From Petrolisthes cinctipes (lineage: Eukaryota > Arthropoda > Malacostraca > Decapoda > Porcellanidae): DNA of 64,000 nt. The DNA is taken from positions 310,001 through 374,000 of the forward strand of contig JAWQEG010000630.1 in NCBI GenBank assembly GCA_033782935.1, read 5' to 3'. Both the position numbers and the translations under genes were made by a program. Positions 21,106-31,260 of the stretch are shown here, one piece after another (position 1 is the stretch's first letter; each line of letters begins with the position of its first letter). The notes beneath the pieces were generated by a model. That model was not told the DNA's origin and made no database searches. It worked only from the letters and a program-made list of their open reading frames with translations.

Positions 21106-21519
21106 ATGTCTGAGGGATTAGTGGACAGCTGGTTTGATTTATTCAACTCGAGATTTGCATTCAGTAATAAATTCACTAGGGATGGCTATGGACTTCATTT
21201 GGAGCAACAAAACAAAGTTTTGCATGATATGCTTGATACAGCCATGTCAATGAAAGTTTGTGGAGTGAAACAAAATATGTACCAGTTTCAAAAAGGACTT
21301 ATTGTGTATTCCAAATCTTTGCCCAAACTATATGAAATGCTGAAAGAAAAATATGGCATTTCATATATACGCACACATAGGCTAAATCAGGATGTTATAG
21401 AACACTTGTTTTGCAGTCTAAAACAAATGGGAGGTACTTATGAACATCCATCACCTGGAGTGGAGGAAACGTGGTCTCTAGGGAATAGATGGAGGAAATG
21501 TGGGGGTAGCTGGGGATAG
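21106..21519 (+). pseudogene. P-element/THAP9-like transposase, C-terminal fragment
   Basis: The frame carries LVDSWFDLFNSRF, then FQKGLIVYSKSLPKLYEML, and RTHRLNQDVIEHLFCSLKQM with GGTYEHPSP. These match the conserved C-terminal part of P-element and THAP9 transposases: the GLI/ISTKS segment, and the RLNQD-x-x-E block that contains an essential acidic residue, followed by a short G-x-HPTP-like turn. The N-terminal THAP DNA-binding domain, the GTP-binding region and most of the RNase H-like core are missing from the 18,982-22,010 element. It is therefore a relic, likely from internal deletion. After about residue 120 the frame is not recognisable. A cut-and-paste transposase is known for this family; activity here is excluded by truncation. 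Confidence 0.75.
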
Positions 21520-22421
21520 GTGATTGCCAGAAACTTCCCAAATACTGGACACCAAGTCTAATTTCATCCCTATTGTATGCAAAACCTGTTACAATTGCAC
21601 ATCAATTCGAACAGTTAAGATGACTGCTAAGCTTTTCATTTTACTTTACCTTGACAAGACACTCACAAAGAGAAAGAGATCAGGATTCTGTATCGGTGGG
21701 GAAGACATGAAATTTTATGTTGCAACCCTTTCTTCCTACAGAATCACACCCACACACTGCACATGCAGTTGCATGGCATTTTCACACTGGGCACTTGGTG
21801 GACACTATAGAGAGATGACCTGTATCACCTTTGACCTACTGTCAACTGACTAGAAAATGAGCCTGTTTATCACTGTTTGGCAACTTGTTCTGTAGTGTAT
21901 ACTCGCCGTGACGTCATGCGCGAGCGGGACTCATTTTTGCGCTTGTATGACAAGACCTGTTAGTCTTATTGGTCTTGTGGTGGGCTAGAGATTGTGGTGC
22001 GCGAGTGTACATTATGTTAACTATATGATTACTGATTTTCATTAAATTTTGTTAGGAGGAACGCTTCCAAAGATTATCCCTATTTTTATATATACAGTAT
22101 AAAGGAATGAAGTATTAGCAAATTAACAGTACTTATTTCTTCAACACTTTTGAACATAACCTTTTTCTATTTCTACATCGGCTGCAAATCCTATCATATC
22201 CTATATAATTGTGTATTTTATCCACATGTTTTGCAGAAATGATAGCTATATTAATTTACAAGGAGTTAGTAATCGATTACTTGTCTTGAAAGTAATCAGT
22301 AATCACGATTACCAATAAATCAGTGAAACGCCCACCACTACCACACAGACAATGGCGGCCTGGAAGGTAGGCAGCCGACGCCATTAACAATAATACACTC
22401 ACAAATTGCAACTATGGCCGT

Positions 22422-22535
22422 ATTCAAGAACATCCGTGGTGTACACGATGGTGTGGTACTGTATGACGGCTCTGTTGTTTGTCTATGGAGCCATCGTACT
22501 GGTACCACACCATCGTATACACCACGAACGTTCTT
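22422..22535. repeat. Short palindromic repeat (about 114 bp)
   Basis: TATTCAAGAACATCCGTGGT with GATGGTGTGGTAC is followed, after a short loop, by the inverted TACCACACCATCGTATACAC and GTTCTTGAATA. It could be a tiny foldback MITE. Frames on both strands simply read the same palindrome. Confidence 0.75.
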
Positions 22536-23179
22536 GAATAGCATTATGAACAAACGACTTACCTCTCTGCCCGGTCTCTGGCTCTCTGAGTCTCTATAGT
22601 AAATACTAAATACAATACCTTAGATTCTCAAAAAGTTTACCTTAGATTATCAAAAGTTTACCTTAGATTTTCCCAAATTTAATGGGTTATTTGCCTATTT
22701 TCCTTATTTATAGGTGTATATAAATTGAGCCCTTGACACAAGATATATATTTTTATGTAATTTTACTAATTTATGAAAGGCATCATCCATATGAAAGCAT
22801 AAATGTTCTTTTACGACAACGGAAGGATTCATGGAAATTATCTTAGATAGTCAAAATATTACCATAAACAACCACAAAAATACACTAATCTGTGGTAATT
22901 ACCTTAAGAATGAGAACACTGGTAACGCTCCTCACCTCCCACCTGGGGGGGTGAGTGAATCTGTGACGTCTGCAAAAGGGCAAACTCACGGTCAAGAAGG
23001 GGCTATGAAGTATGAAGCCTATGATGCTGTCAGTTGACTTTTGGCTGTCCACCAGTGTTGGTCTCCCGCTCTGTTTTCAAATGGATGTAGGGCGGTATTT
23101 CAAAATAATTAATAGGAATTAATGCCATGTGACTCTGTTCCCATGGGATAATTATCAGCAGGATTTTCATTTACTCTCT

Positions 23180-23330
23180 TCTCTCTACACACACACATTC
23201 ACTCTCTCTGCACACCGACACACACATACTTTCTCTCTCTACCTATATATACACACACATACACACTCTCTCTCTCTACACAAACCCACACACACACATA
23301 CATACATACTCTCTCTCTCTCTCGTGTCAT
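23180..23330. repeat. Mixed (CA)n/(CT)n microsatellite
   Basis: Alternating CACA and CTCT runs, ending about 50 bp before the piggyBac left TTAA. Confidence 0.85.
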
Positions 23331-24200
23331 TCTGCCTGTTTGATTCTCTTCTATTACTATTCTTACTTTTATTATTAATAGTATTAACCCCTCCGGGACG
23401 GGGCAAGAATGGAATTACGCGCTGTGAGTACGGGTCCAATACTAACTTTTATCCTGCCTGTCCGGGTATTTCCCGGAAAATCACTCTACTTCTCTTACTC
23501 CCTACGTCTAAACTACAATACTGAACAACTTAAATTTGATTGTGTACTCACCATCAACTCCTCCTCTTTCCATTAAAACCAACCCTAGCTCTCTAGGACA
23601 CTCCATTGCCGAGAAATCAAGTGAGGAATGGAGGTCACTTTTCCCGTGAGAGCGAGGCTGCGTTCGCTTTGTGAGCGTGGCTCTGACAAGGACTGGCGTG
23701 GGTGGAGAAAAGATGGCCGCCGGCAGAATGACGCAACACTTGCCTCCCCCGGGCGACACGTCGTACGGTTCGTGTGCATCCTACCATTACAGCCCCTGTA
23801 TTATTTGTGTGGTTAGCTGACCATTCCAGAGTGGTTTTATGCCCTGGAGAGAAGCGTGGGAGTTATGTACAGTATTTACGCGAAACATTTTCAGTGTCAT
23901 TCGCACCATTTGTTCATGTTCAACGTAAATATAAATGTGTCACTATCACTGTTATCCTTATTTTCTATATATTTTTGTATTTTGTTGTTTTAAATTTTTT
24001 ATTATCATTTTTTCTATGCGTAAATGTGTCACTCTCACTTTTCTTATAGCCTAATATGTACAAATGTGTCACTATCACGTCACTACAGCCTAAAATATAT
24101 GTACAAATGTGTCACTCTCACTTTTCTTATAGCCTAAATAGTGTCACTGTCACCAAGTGTCACTGTCACTTTATTCGCATACTCCCATCACTTCCTGCTT

Positions 24201-26567
24201 CTATATATATTCCAATATATGGTAGTCTGAGAAGCAGTTTCCAGGGCATAACGGCACACAACATTCCTTGCACCAGAAGCGAGTTTCCTTGGACTTCTGG
24301 GGGTGACGTGTTGTGTGCCTGCAAACATAGCAGCGACGAGAGCCTGGACGTCCTGACGGCAACGGTGGCAGATTAGTGAGGTAGTGGCGAGCCATATAGC
24401 CACTCTGCTGCAACCTGTCAGGCCGTTGTGCCGCTGCCTGTCTGCCTTGCTGTGGTTGCACAGTGCTGAACCTCTCCAGGAGCTGAGATATCAACTCTAG
24501 CTCGAATTCCCGGAGTGCCAACTTGGAGTCAGGGTGATGCTGGAGGTAGAGTATATAACAGTTCAGCACTGTGACATCAAGAAGGTGGAAGAAAGCCTTC
24601 TTGTACCACTTACAAGTTTTTCTCAGACAATCGATGGAACTCACCATCATGTCTGACTTATCAACGAGTCTCATATTGATGTTATAATCGAGCACAGCAT
24701 CAGGCTTGTAGATGGTATCACCTGTGCCACGCTCAGTCTTCCCAGAATCCTGCATCACGCCCCTGTTCACGGTGGTGAGCATATTGACGGGGCGTTTATC
24801 GTGCCATTTGATGGCCAGCATGTTCCCACATTTCTTCTTGATGCAGTCGCCCCTCCGGGTGAGAGGGAATGCTGGCCACCCCTTCCTGTTGACACGAATA
24901 GTTCCGCAGGATCCTGTTTGGTGCTGCAGGAGAAACTGGCTAAGTGCTGGAGAGGTGTAATAGTTATCAGTGTACAGGATGTGGTTGTTGTCAAGGTAAT
25001 CCCCCATGAGTGCCTTGACAACACTCCCGCTGAAGCCAAGAGGGTCGTCGGCCGGGACATCCACATCCGTACCTGAATAGAGTATAAAATCCAACACATA
25101 GCCAGTCTTACAGTCGCAGATGACATAGAATTTGATGCCAAATCTATGCCTCTTTGACGGGATGTACTGGATGAAGGACAGTCTTCCCCTGAACAGCACC
25201 AGAGACTCGTCGATAACCACTTTCTGGAATGGTCGAAAAAAAGCTCGTATTTTCTCCTGGAGGATAGACATTACTGGCCTAATTTTCCACAGCCTGTCGT
25301 TCGGGTGTGGACCCATGTTGGGGGCGAAGTGCAGGTAGGACAAAATGTCCCTATATCTGTCCCTGGACATGTATTTCCCGAACGCAGGTGTGGATATCAG
25401 GGCGTGTGTGCTCCAGAAGTCCTTGAGGCGATGTTTCTTGACATGAGGCATCATCATGGTCAAAGCTAACCACACATACAACTCAGCAATATCGACGTCA
25501 GCCCATTGCAACATCTTACTATGTTCCCTGCCTGGTCTATTGCTGAGTTGCACAGAGAGTTGTTTGAAGGTGTTTATCTCCTGCATCATGTAAGTCATCA
25601 ATATTATATCAAAAAAGGCAGTGAAATAATCTAATATTGATGACCTCTGACGACAGGGAAATGCGGCCTGTATACCTGAATGACTGTCGTCAAAGGCAGG
25701 TATATCAGGCGCAAATTCATCGCAATCCGTCCACACATAGGGATCAGCGGGTCTATGACGAGGTGCGCCGCGTTGCTGTCGTTGTTGGCGTTGTTGTTGT
25801 GGTGGTGGTGGTGGTGGTGGTGCAGCGGTACCAGGGGCAGGCGAGAGTGAGTCGTCAGGCACGAGAGGAGAGGGAGAGTGTGGTGGTGGGGGAGGTGGCG
25901 TCAGGTCACGGGGGGGCGGGCTATCAGGGTCAACAGTAGGGGAGAGATAAGCTGCCTTTGTCCTCTTCCCCCTTCCTTTACCCTTCCCTCTTACTCCTAC
26001 TCTCCTCCCTCTTACCACCACTGGTTGCGACGCATCCTCGTCCGACGAGGAAGAGGAAGACGAAAAATCTAACCTCCTCCTCGGCCTCTTGCCCATGGGA
26101 GTGGAGACGTAGCGAGGTTTGGAGGTTGAAGCAGGAGTAGACCTCTTCCTGCCTCCCACGCCAGATGTTGTAGGAATGGGAGACAAGAGAGTGTCTCCCA
26201 AACTACCTCCCACCCCACTGGTGGACGGAATTGCAACAGGGGCTGTAACCTCTGACACATCATGCAAGGCTGAAGTTGAGGGAAGAGCTGTGATGGAAGT
26301 CACCGCTACACAGACATCTTCCTCAGTTGATTCGTCAGCTTGCCATTCAGTATCAGAGTAGCTGTCCAGGTCGTCACTCCCATATGAAAGGTCTGCCAGA
26401 TTCTCCAATTCCCGCCCTATTGCAGAATCTGACAACCTTGCAGGTGCATGACGCAATCTAGCTGGTTGCACCCGCGGAGTGGAGGTTACAGGAGCGGGTG
26501 CGCCTGGCAGCGCGGTAGGATGCACCGAATCGAACGAGCCCGTATTTTCTTCACTACGCCCAGCCAT
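24201..26567 (-). CDS. piggyBac-type transposase, intact frame (about 788 aa)
   Basis: Start chosen at MAGRSEENTG (26,567); an in-frame ATG 35 codons upstream lies close to the terminal repeats and is less likely. Residues 1-280 are low complexity: acidic Ser stretch SSSSSSSDEDASQ, basic GKGKGRGKR, Pro- and Gln-rich runs. From about 290 the DDE_Tnp_1_7 domain follows: FTAFFDIILMTYMMQEINTF, RDILSYLHFAPNM. Acidic residues expected to be catalytic are in VVIDESLVLFRGR (Asp about 453), LYTDNYYTSP (Asp about 534) and VDKSDMM (Asp about 636/639). The C-terminus (about 746-778) is a Cys-rich zinc-binding domain, CYVCRH through CCVPLCPGNCFSDYH, used in this family to bind the element ends. No internal stop. 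Either a recently active transposase or a young domesticated copy; TTAA ends favour the first. Confidence 0.92.
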   Translation of the reverse strand: MAGRSEENTGSFDSVHPTALPGAPAPVTSTPRVQPARLRHAPARLSDSAIGRELENLADLSYGSDDLDSYSDTEWQADESTEEDVCVAVTSITALPSTSALHDVSEVTAPVAIPSTSGVGGSLGDTLLSPIPTTSGVGGRKRSTPASTSKPRYVSTPMGKRPRRRLDFSSSSSSSDEDASQPVVVRGRRVGVRGKGKGRGKRTKAAYLSPTVDPDSPPPRDLTPPPPPPHSPSPLVPDDSLSPAPGTAAPPPPPPPQQQRQQRQQRGAPRHRPADPYVWTDCDEFAPDIPAFDDSHSGIQAAFPCRQRSSILDYFTAFFDIILMTYMMQEINTFKQLSVQLSNRPGREHSKMLQWADVDIAELYVWLALTMMMPHVKKHRLKDFWSTHALISTPAFGKYMSRDRYRDILSYLHFAPNMGPHPNDRLWKIRPVMSILQEKIRAFFRPFQKVVIDESLVLFRGRLSFIQYIPSKRHRFGIKFYVICDCKTGYVLDFILYSGTDVDVPADDPLGFSGSVVKALMGDYLDNNHILYTDNYYTSPALSQFLLQHQTGSCGTIRVNRKGWPAFPLTRRGDCIKKKCGNMLAIKWHDKRPVNMLTTVNRGVMQDSGKTERGTGDTIYKPDAVLDYNINMRLVDKSDMMVSSIDCLRKTCKWYKKAFFHLLDVTVLNCYILYLQHHPDSKLALREFELELISQLLERFSTVQPQQGRQAAAQRPDRLQQSGYMARHYLTNLPPLPSGRPGSRRCYVCRHTTRHPQKSKETRFWCKECCVPLCPGNCFSDYHILEYI

Positions 26568-26684
26568 TGTCACGGTCAAGCACACACTGATTGAATGTGG
26601 GGATGAAAAGGTCTGGTGGTGAAGTATAGCCAGATCAAAAAAAATCCCGACAAATTTGGCGTTTTTCCCCATAAATTACCAAAA

Positions 26685-26785
26685 GCGGGATTTCCCGCTG
26701 CCCGGACTCTGTCGACAGAGCGGGATTTCCCGCTGCCCGGCCTCTGTCGACCGAGCGGGAAATCCCGCTGCCCGGACTCTGGGGG
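26685..26785. repeat. Three 35-bp direct subterminal repeats of the piggyBac element
   Basis: GCGGGA(T/A)(T/A)TCCCGCTGCCCGG starts at 26,685, 26,720 and 26,755. Each unit has a GCGGGATTTCCCGC palindrome and a GTCGAC-type spacer. The left end has only a related GTCCGGGTATTTCCCGG at about 23,460. Likely transposase binding sites (inference). Confidence 0.85.
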
Positions 26786-26885
26786 TTAATATTAAGACAT
26801 TTGTTAATACGCATATGACTTATATTGTTATAGTGTGTCTGTATGAATTGTTTATATAATGTTTATGTGTCACTTTCTTCTAATG

Positions 26886-26919
<34 letters not shown>
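26886..26919. repeat. (CT)n microsatellite
   Basis: A CT run about 100 bp to the right of the piggyBac end. Confidence 0.95.
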
Positions 26920-26921
<2 letters not shown>

Positions 26922-27677
26922 AATTCCAGATATAAAATATAATTCTCTCTCTCAATAGCAGACTTCTTCGCAAATCTTTTTGTTCACCTTCCAATGTCTC
27001 CTTCAATCTCTCGTTTTCTTTGGATGGCCAGTGACGCGATGCAAAGGACAGTAAGCTCCTCCCCCTGAAATTGATACCTGTAGTGGGGATATTATTGTCC
27101 TGACCTGGTATATCTCTTGGCCTTGATACTGCCAGTGTCAGTTTAAACTTTGGCGTAATAATGACGTCAGCATGCAGGGCTTCCATGAGCTCAGAAAATA
27201 TTACCCTAGAATCGAGCCAGTTTTACCCTAAAAAGTCGGCAACATCGTAACGTAGAATAATTTAATGCATTATTACATATAGTCATTTAGGATCATATAA
27301 TTATAAGACAAACTAAAACAGATTACATATGTTATGATCTCCATGTTCTGTAGTGAAAGAAAATAAACTTACTATACCTGGGTTATGCCCCGATATACTG
27401 GATTAAGGATAACTGCATGGCAATTAATGTAATCATGTAACCTCAGTATCAATTAACTTCCGACTTTTTTGTTCATGTCTACAATAGCTTTATGTACTAT
27501 TCCTTATTTTCGATAGATTTTGACATGTTTATGAAAGATGTTTTGCCTAAATTAATTAATTACCCTACAATTACCGCAAATTAGGCATTACCCTAAACAC
27601 TACCCGAAAGAGGGTCTGATTACCCTAGTTTAAGGTATTTTACCCTAAATTGGAAGCTCTGTTAGTACTTGTCTCAG
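26920..27677. other. AT-rich stretch with scattered TTACCCTA motifs
   Basis: TTACCCTA or ATTACCCTA occurs near 27,200, 27,220, 27,560, 27,590, 27,622 and 27,640, and again near 29,755-29,770 past the following element. Spacing is irregular, so it is not a telomere array. No gene recognised. Confidence 0.5.
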
Positions 27678-27838
27678 CATGGAGGTATAATATAAAGGAG
27701 GCGGCATGACGTCACAAAGGTGAAGCCAACTCGCTATTGGTCGGCTGTCCTCCCTACACCCCATTGACTCAAAACAAACCTCAGCTGATCACGTCGGACC
27801 ATCAACTTCACCAACATTCTTTGCCATTTTTTGTAATA

Positions 27839-27903
27839 ATGCTGGCGTGTTCAGCATATGGGTGTACCCAGAGAGACAGGAGTCTTTCTTCTACATTTCA
27901 TAG
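27839..27903 (+). CDS. THAP zinc-finger first exon (partial)
   Basis: The frame MLACSAYGCTQRDRSLSSTFH starts with the C-x4-C pair typical of THAP fingers (C-SAYG-C) and ends at the FH position. There a donor GTATGT follows with the codon for the next residue split after AG (phase 2). In THAP genes the finger continues FP after this point, and an intron here is common (family knowledge). I find no matching second exon before 29,684. THAP domains bind DNA and occur in P, Kolobok and other transposases as well as in host genes. It may be the start of a transposase whose remainder is lost. Confidence 0.55.
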
Positions 27904-28559
27904 GTATGTTAAGAAAGTCATACAGAAAAATATACGACAGAAATGGACAAATCAACGAAGTGAAATTCATCACCTGCCTCCCACACCGTGACACCCATGT
28001 CCTGTAGAATATTGATACTGTACACACAAAAACTGCAAAGCTAAGGCTATTATAGTGTTGTGATATTAACTGTTAATGTATAACCTCACGTATATATGAC
28101 ATTGACAGGGTTATAAAAGATAAACTGGCTCCATGGGGTGACCTACTTGTGCCCAACTTAGGTTTGGCCTGTAGGATAACTCGAATGTTGAGAGATTGTA
28201 TTATGAATGTTTTAGCATATTTCATAATGTTTTAAAGATATTTAATTTATAATTGTGTTTACTACGTAGACTATTTGGTTGTTGAGAATTTAGGTCTAAG
28301 TTATAGTACCGTAGTCTAAGTTAAGCCACTGTGCCAAAAGAGTTTTTATAATTGTAAAATTACGGCCTGGGACTGAAGATTAAAATAATGTTTTTTTGTG
28401 AATCAGAGTGAACTGGAACTGAGTAAGTGATGACACACTTTATGCAGTAACATCCAGCCATCATGGTAAGATTCCATGTGGCTTATAAGTGGTAAAATGT
28501 GTTTGATACAAGACACTACACCTGAGTGTGAACTCTATTACATGACAGTTCTGGGTGTT

Positions 28560-28925
28560 ACACTACACATCTCTTCACCATAATATACACATCTTCACTG
28601 CACATCACATATCTCCAGTACCCTATACACATCTTCACTACCCTATACACATCTTCAGTACACTATACACATCTTCACTACACACACATCTCCATAACAC
28701 ACCACACCTTCACTACACATCACACATCTTCACTACACTATACACATCACACATCTTCACTTCACTATGTAAATCTTCACTACCCTATACATATCTTCAC
28801 TACATAATACACATCTTCACTACATTATGTAGGCTACATTTTCACTGCACATCACATTTCACAGCACACCACACATCTTCACTACACTATACACATCTTC
28901 ACTTCACTATACACATCTTACTGTA
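28560..28925. repeat. Short-unit minisatellite (CACATCTTCACTACAC-like)
   Basis: Many diverged copies of CACATCTTCACTACACTATA, roughly 15-25 bp per unit. The His/Thr/Ser-rich frame across it is a repeat artefact. Confidence 0.85.
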
Positions 28926-29021
28926 TATAATCTTATTTATATACTGTACTTAAAGAGTGACATAAGGCCTTCCAGAGTCTCATACGAGAACTCTTTATAT
29001 AATTAATTTTATTTGCATTTG

Positions 29022-29241
29022 TACAGTAGCCCACACATGAAACTGGTATGGCTCGTTACTTGTGAGGTGGCTACAACGAAAGGAAATTTAAGTGAAAAAA
29101 GATGTAGTTTGTTGACAGGCAGACAGTAAAATAGTATTACTATCTGCTTGTCAACAAACTATAACTTTTGCTCACTTTCTATCACGTTGTAGGTATCTCG
29201 CAAGTAGCGAGGCGTACCAGTTTCATGTGTGGGCAACTGTA
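29022..29241. mobile_element. Palindromic Tc1-like MITE, 216 bp
   Basis: TA then CAGTAGCCCACACATGAAAC at 29,022, with the inverted GTTTCATGTGTGGGC ending ACTGTA at 29,241. The two halves pair along almost the full length, including TAGTTTGTTGACAGGCAGA near the centre. Confidence 0.8.
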
Positions 29242-30138
29242 CTTGTTCTTATTTCTCTGTAACCTTATAATACTGTCTGTGGGTTGGTGTGTAAGCTATG
29301 ACCTTCTCTTTTACTATACTTTTTGCATAAAATAAACTATTCATTCATTAATTCATTCATTCTTTCATTCATACTCCTAGGAAAAGTTTGCGAGAAGAGG
29401 TAATGCTCTAGGAAACAGCGGTATTTAATGGGTCTAAGTACTTTTGATAATATACAGAATTGGATAATTTTATGCAGTTATCATATATGGAACAAATTCA
29501 AGTCTCTTTCTGGCTCTAATTATAGTTAATATGAGAAAATAAGAGCATAATTATAGTGGGTTTATAGCGGCCGGGGCAATGTTTTGAGTCAATGGGGGGT
29601 AGGGTAATAGGCTCCGCCCCTGGCTTCACTTTGGGTGTACAGGACGAGCGGATCATGCTGCCTCGTCTATATTATACCTCCATGTGTCTCAGTCACAATA
29701 AGTCGGAGATTCCACAGACCAAAAATTTTTCGCCATAAATCCCTATCTCATATTACCCTAAGTTACCCTATAGATCCGTCTGTACTCAGAAACATTGAAT
29801 ATTTTCTCTTACACTCATTGTTTCATCGACTAATTGAGTAATTTGCAGACAGCTTGAGGAACTTAAACAACAACAACTATCGTGCAGATAATATAGAATT
29901 CTTTGCAACTATTCAATAATCTTACATTTGTTTATGCATACAATCTAGGTGCCCTGGCACAAGTGTTTTCGCTTCAGTACAATACGTGGCTTTTTTGACG
30001 TTGTTCCTAGGTATCAATAGGTGTTGTTTCCCAACCAGCTAGAACAGGTGAAGGGAGTGTATACAGATATGTACATTTGGTAAATATGTAGTAAATGTTG
30101 TGTAGTGAATCCGGTAGATAGCTAGGTATGTACGAGAG

Positions 30139-31134
30139 TGTAGTGGACCCAAGCAGTAGGTTTGCCATATGTTGCTATGTCTCGTTTCATACCTACCCCA
30201 CCAGGGCTCCCACTTTTTGGGGAAATTACACTAGATTGGGAAATTTCATCACTTTTAGTGACAAAACTAGGGAAATGGGCAAATTTAGGGAAATCTGGGT
30301 TCCATATTTCAGTTTTAATTAGCCTTTCTGTGATAATAAGAATAAGAGTTATAGGTGATATAGACATAAGAGGAAAAACTCTACAAAATAGTCTCCACTT
30401 ACCAAAGGATATACATTTGTACACCAATTCTGTGAAGGAGGAAACTATTTATTTTTCTCCCTTACCAAAGATTGTACAGTAACTTTAATTACACTTGTAC
30501 ACCCATTCTGTGATGGATGAAAGTCAGTAGTTATTATTTTCCCTTACCAAAGCATATACAGTAGTGCAATAATTTTGTGATAGATAAAGACCATTATATG
30601 ATATTATATGATAATCTATTGGAAAATTGAAATAAAAATGTATTTTGAAGCAAACTTACATTTATTTCACTGATCCTAGGTGATTTAATTATAAAATTCT
30701 ATACTTCTAACACATTTCATGGTAATTAGTAGTAGAAATAATAAATAAATTGAGGTGGTACACATTGAATTAAGACAATGTTCTATATTTTTTGGGAAAT
30801 TGTGACCAATCTAGGGAAATTTTGACATCTGTCTGGGGAAATCCTGGAAAGGCAAAGTGGGAGCCCTGTACCCCACCCAGCTAAGCCACCCACTCCAGGA
30901 CTGACCAGTCACCAGACTATAAGTATAACACTGGCCTCTCAGTGACCCAGCAGCTGGCAGAGTGAACTCTAGCTTCCCCACTCTGCTCTGCCTCGCCTGA
31001 CTCCTACCGCCCCTACACCACAACGCTGTGCTTGGGTCCACTCCACATCCCTCTTATACTATTGAATAAAATCGTGCCTAGTATTGGTAGTCTACTATAA
31101 CACCCTTGGGTATTAGCGATCCCCTGACGTTACA
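30139..31134 (+). mobile_element. Solo LTR interrupted by a hAT-like MITE
   Basis: Starts TGTAGTGGACCC and ends CCTGACGTTACA (TGTA...TACA). AGAG is duplicated at 30,135-30,138 and 31,135-31,138. Without the nested MITE and its 8-bp duplication the LTR is 321 bp. A TATA-like CTATAAGTATAAC lies near 30,918 and AATAAA near 31,064 in plus orientation, as expected for an LTR. No internal region or second LTR is present, so it probably arose by LTR-LTR recombination. Confidence 0.7.
30202..30868. mobile_element. hAT-like non-autonomous element, 667 bp, with 8-bp duplication
   Basis: Inverted ends CAGGGCTCCCACTTT (30,202) and AAAGTGGGAGCCCTG (to 30,868). TACCCCAC is exactly duplicated at 30,194-30,201 and 30,869-30,876. 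CAGGG ends plus 8-bp duplications fit the hAT superfamily. Several GGGAAATT motifs lie inside both ends. No transposase. Confidence 0.88.
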
Positions 31135-31230
31135 AGAGTATAGAGAGAGAGAGAGGGTAAATAGCAATATAGTAGGCTATAGTAGGATAGCCCTAAGTAA
31201 GGATGGAAGGCGCTAAAGGGTGGATAACGG

Positions 31231-31260
31231 CAGGATTCATAGAATACTCTATGAATCCTG
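31231..31260. repeat. Perfect hairpin, 12-bp arms
   Basis: CAGGATTCATAG and CTATGAATCCTG separated by AATACT. Confidence 0.9.

Larger units (their letters stand above)
18982..22010. mobile_element. P-type DNA transposon relic with terminal inverted repeats
   Basis: Inverted ends share GTACACTCGCGCACCACA then TCTCTAGCCCACC (left from 18,982; right complement to 22,010). Subterminal inverted sequence is also present: CCTTTCTGGACGACAGCCCA at 19,039 with its complement near 20,330, and ACAAGACCTGTTAGTCTTAT at 21,951 with its complement near 20,390. It encodes a P/THAP9-like transposase fragment at 21,106. I see no clear 8-bp duplication at the ends. Confidence 0.65.
23384..26789 (-). mobile_element. 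piggyBac-superfamily transposon, apparently complete
   Basis: TTAA at 23,384-23,387 and 26,786-26,789 flank 3,398 bp. The ends start CCCCTCCGGGAC (left) and, on the other strand, CCCCCAGAGTCCGGG (right); CCC-starting ends and a TTAA target are the rule in this superfamily. A single transposase frame fills most of the element on the minus strand. The right end holds three direct subterminal repeats. Its flanks are AT-rich with microsatellites on both sides. Confidence 0.9.
27678..29684. mobile_element. DNA element with long inverted ends and a THAP exon
   Basis: Inverted ends share CATGGAGGTATAATATA then GAGGCGGCATGA-like sequence; further in, GTGAAGCCA and CCATTGACTCAAAACA pair between about 27,765 and 29,590. 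The interior holds one THAP exon, a minisatellite and a small palindromic MITE. I do not see a target duplication or a transposase core. Confidence 0.6.

Noticed and set aside
25637..26361. Plus-strand frames opposite the piggyBac gene
   Set aside because: Antisense shadows of the GC-rich N-terminal part of the transposase; Val/Gly runs mirror its Pro/Gln runs.
28560..28925. CRISPR-like array of repeats and spacers
   Set aside because: Units are short, diverged and not separated by unique spacers of constant length, and the context is eukaryotic.
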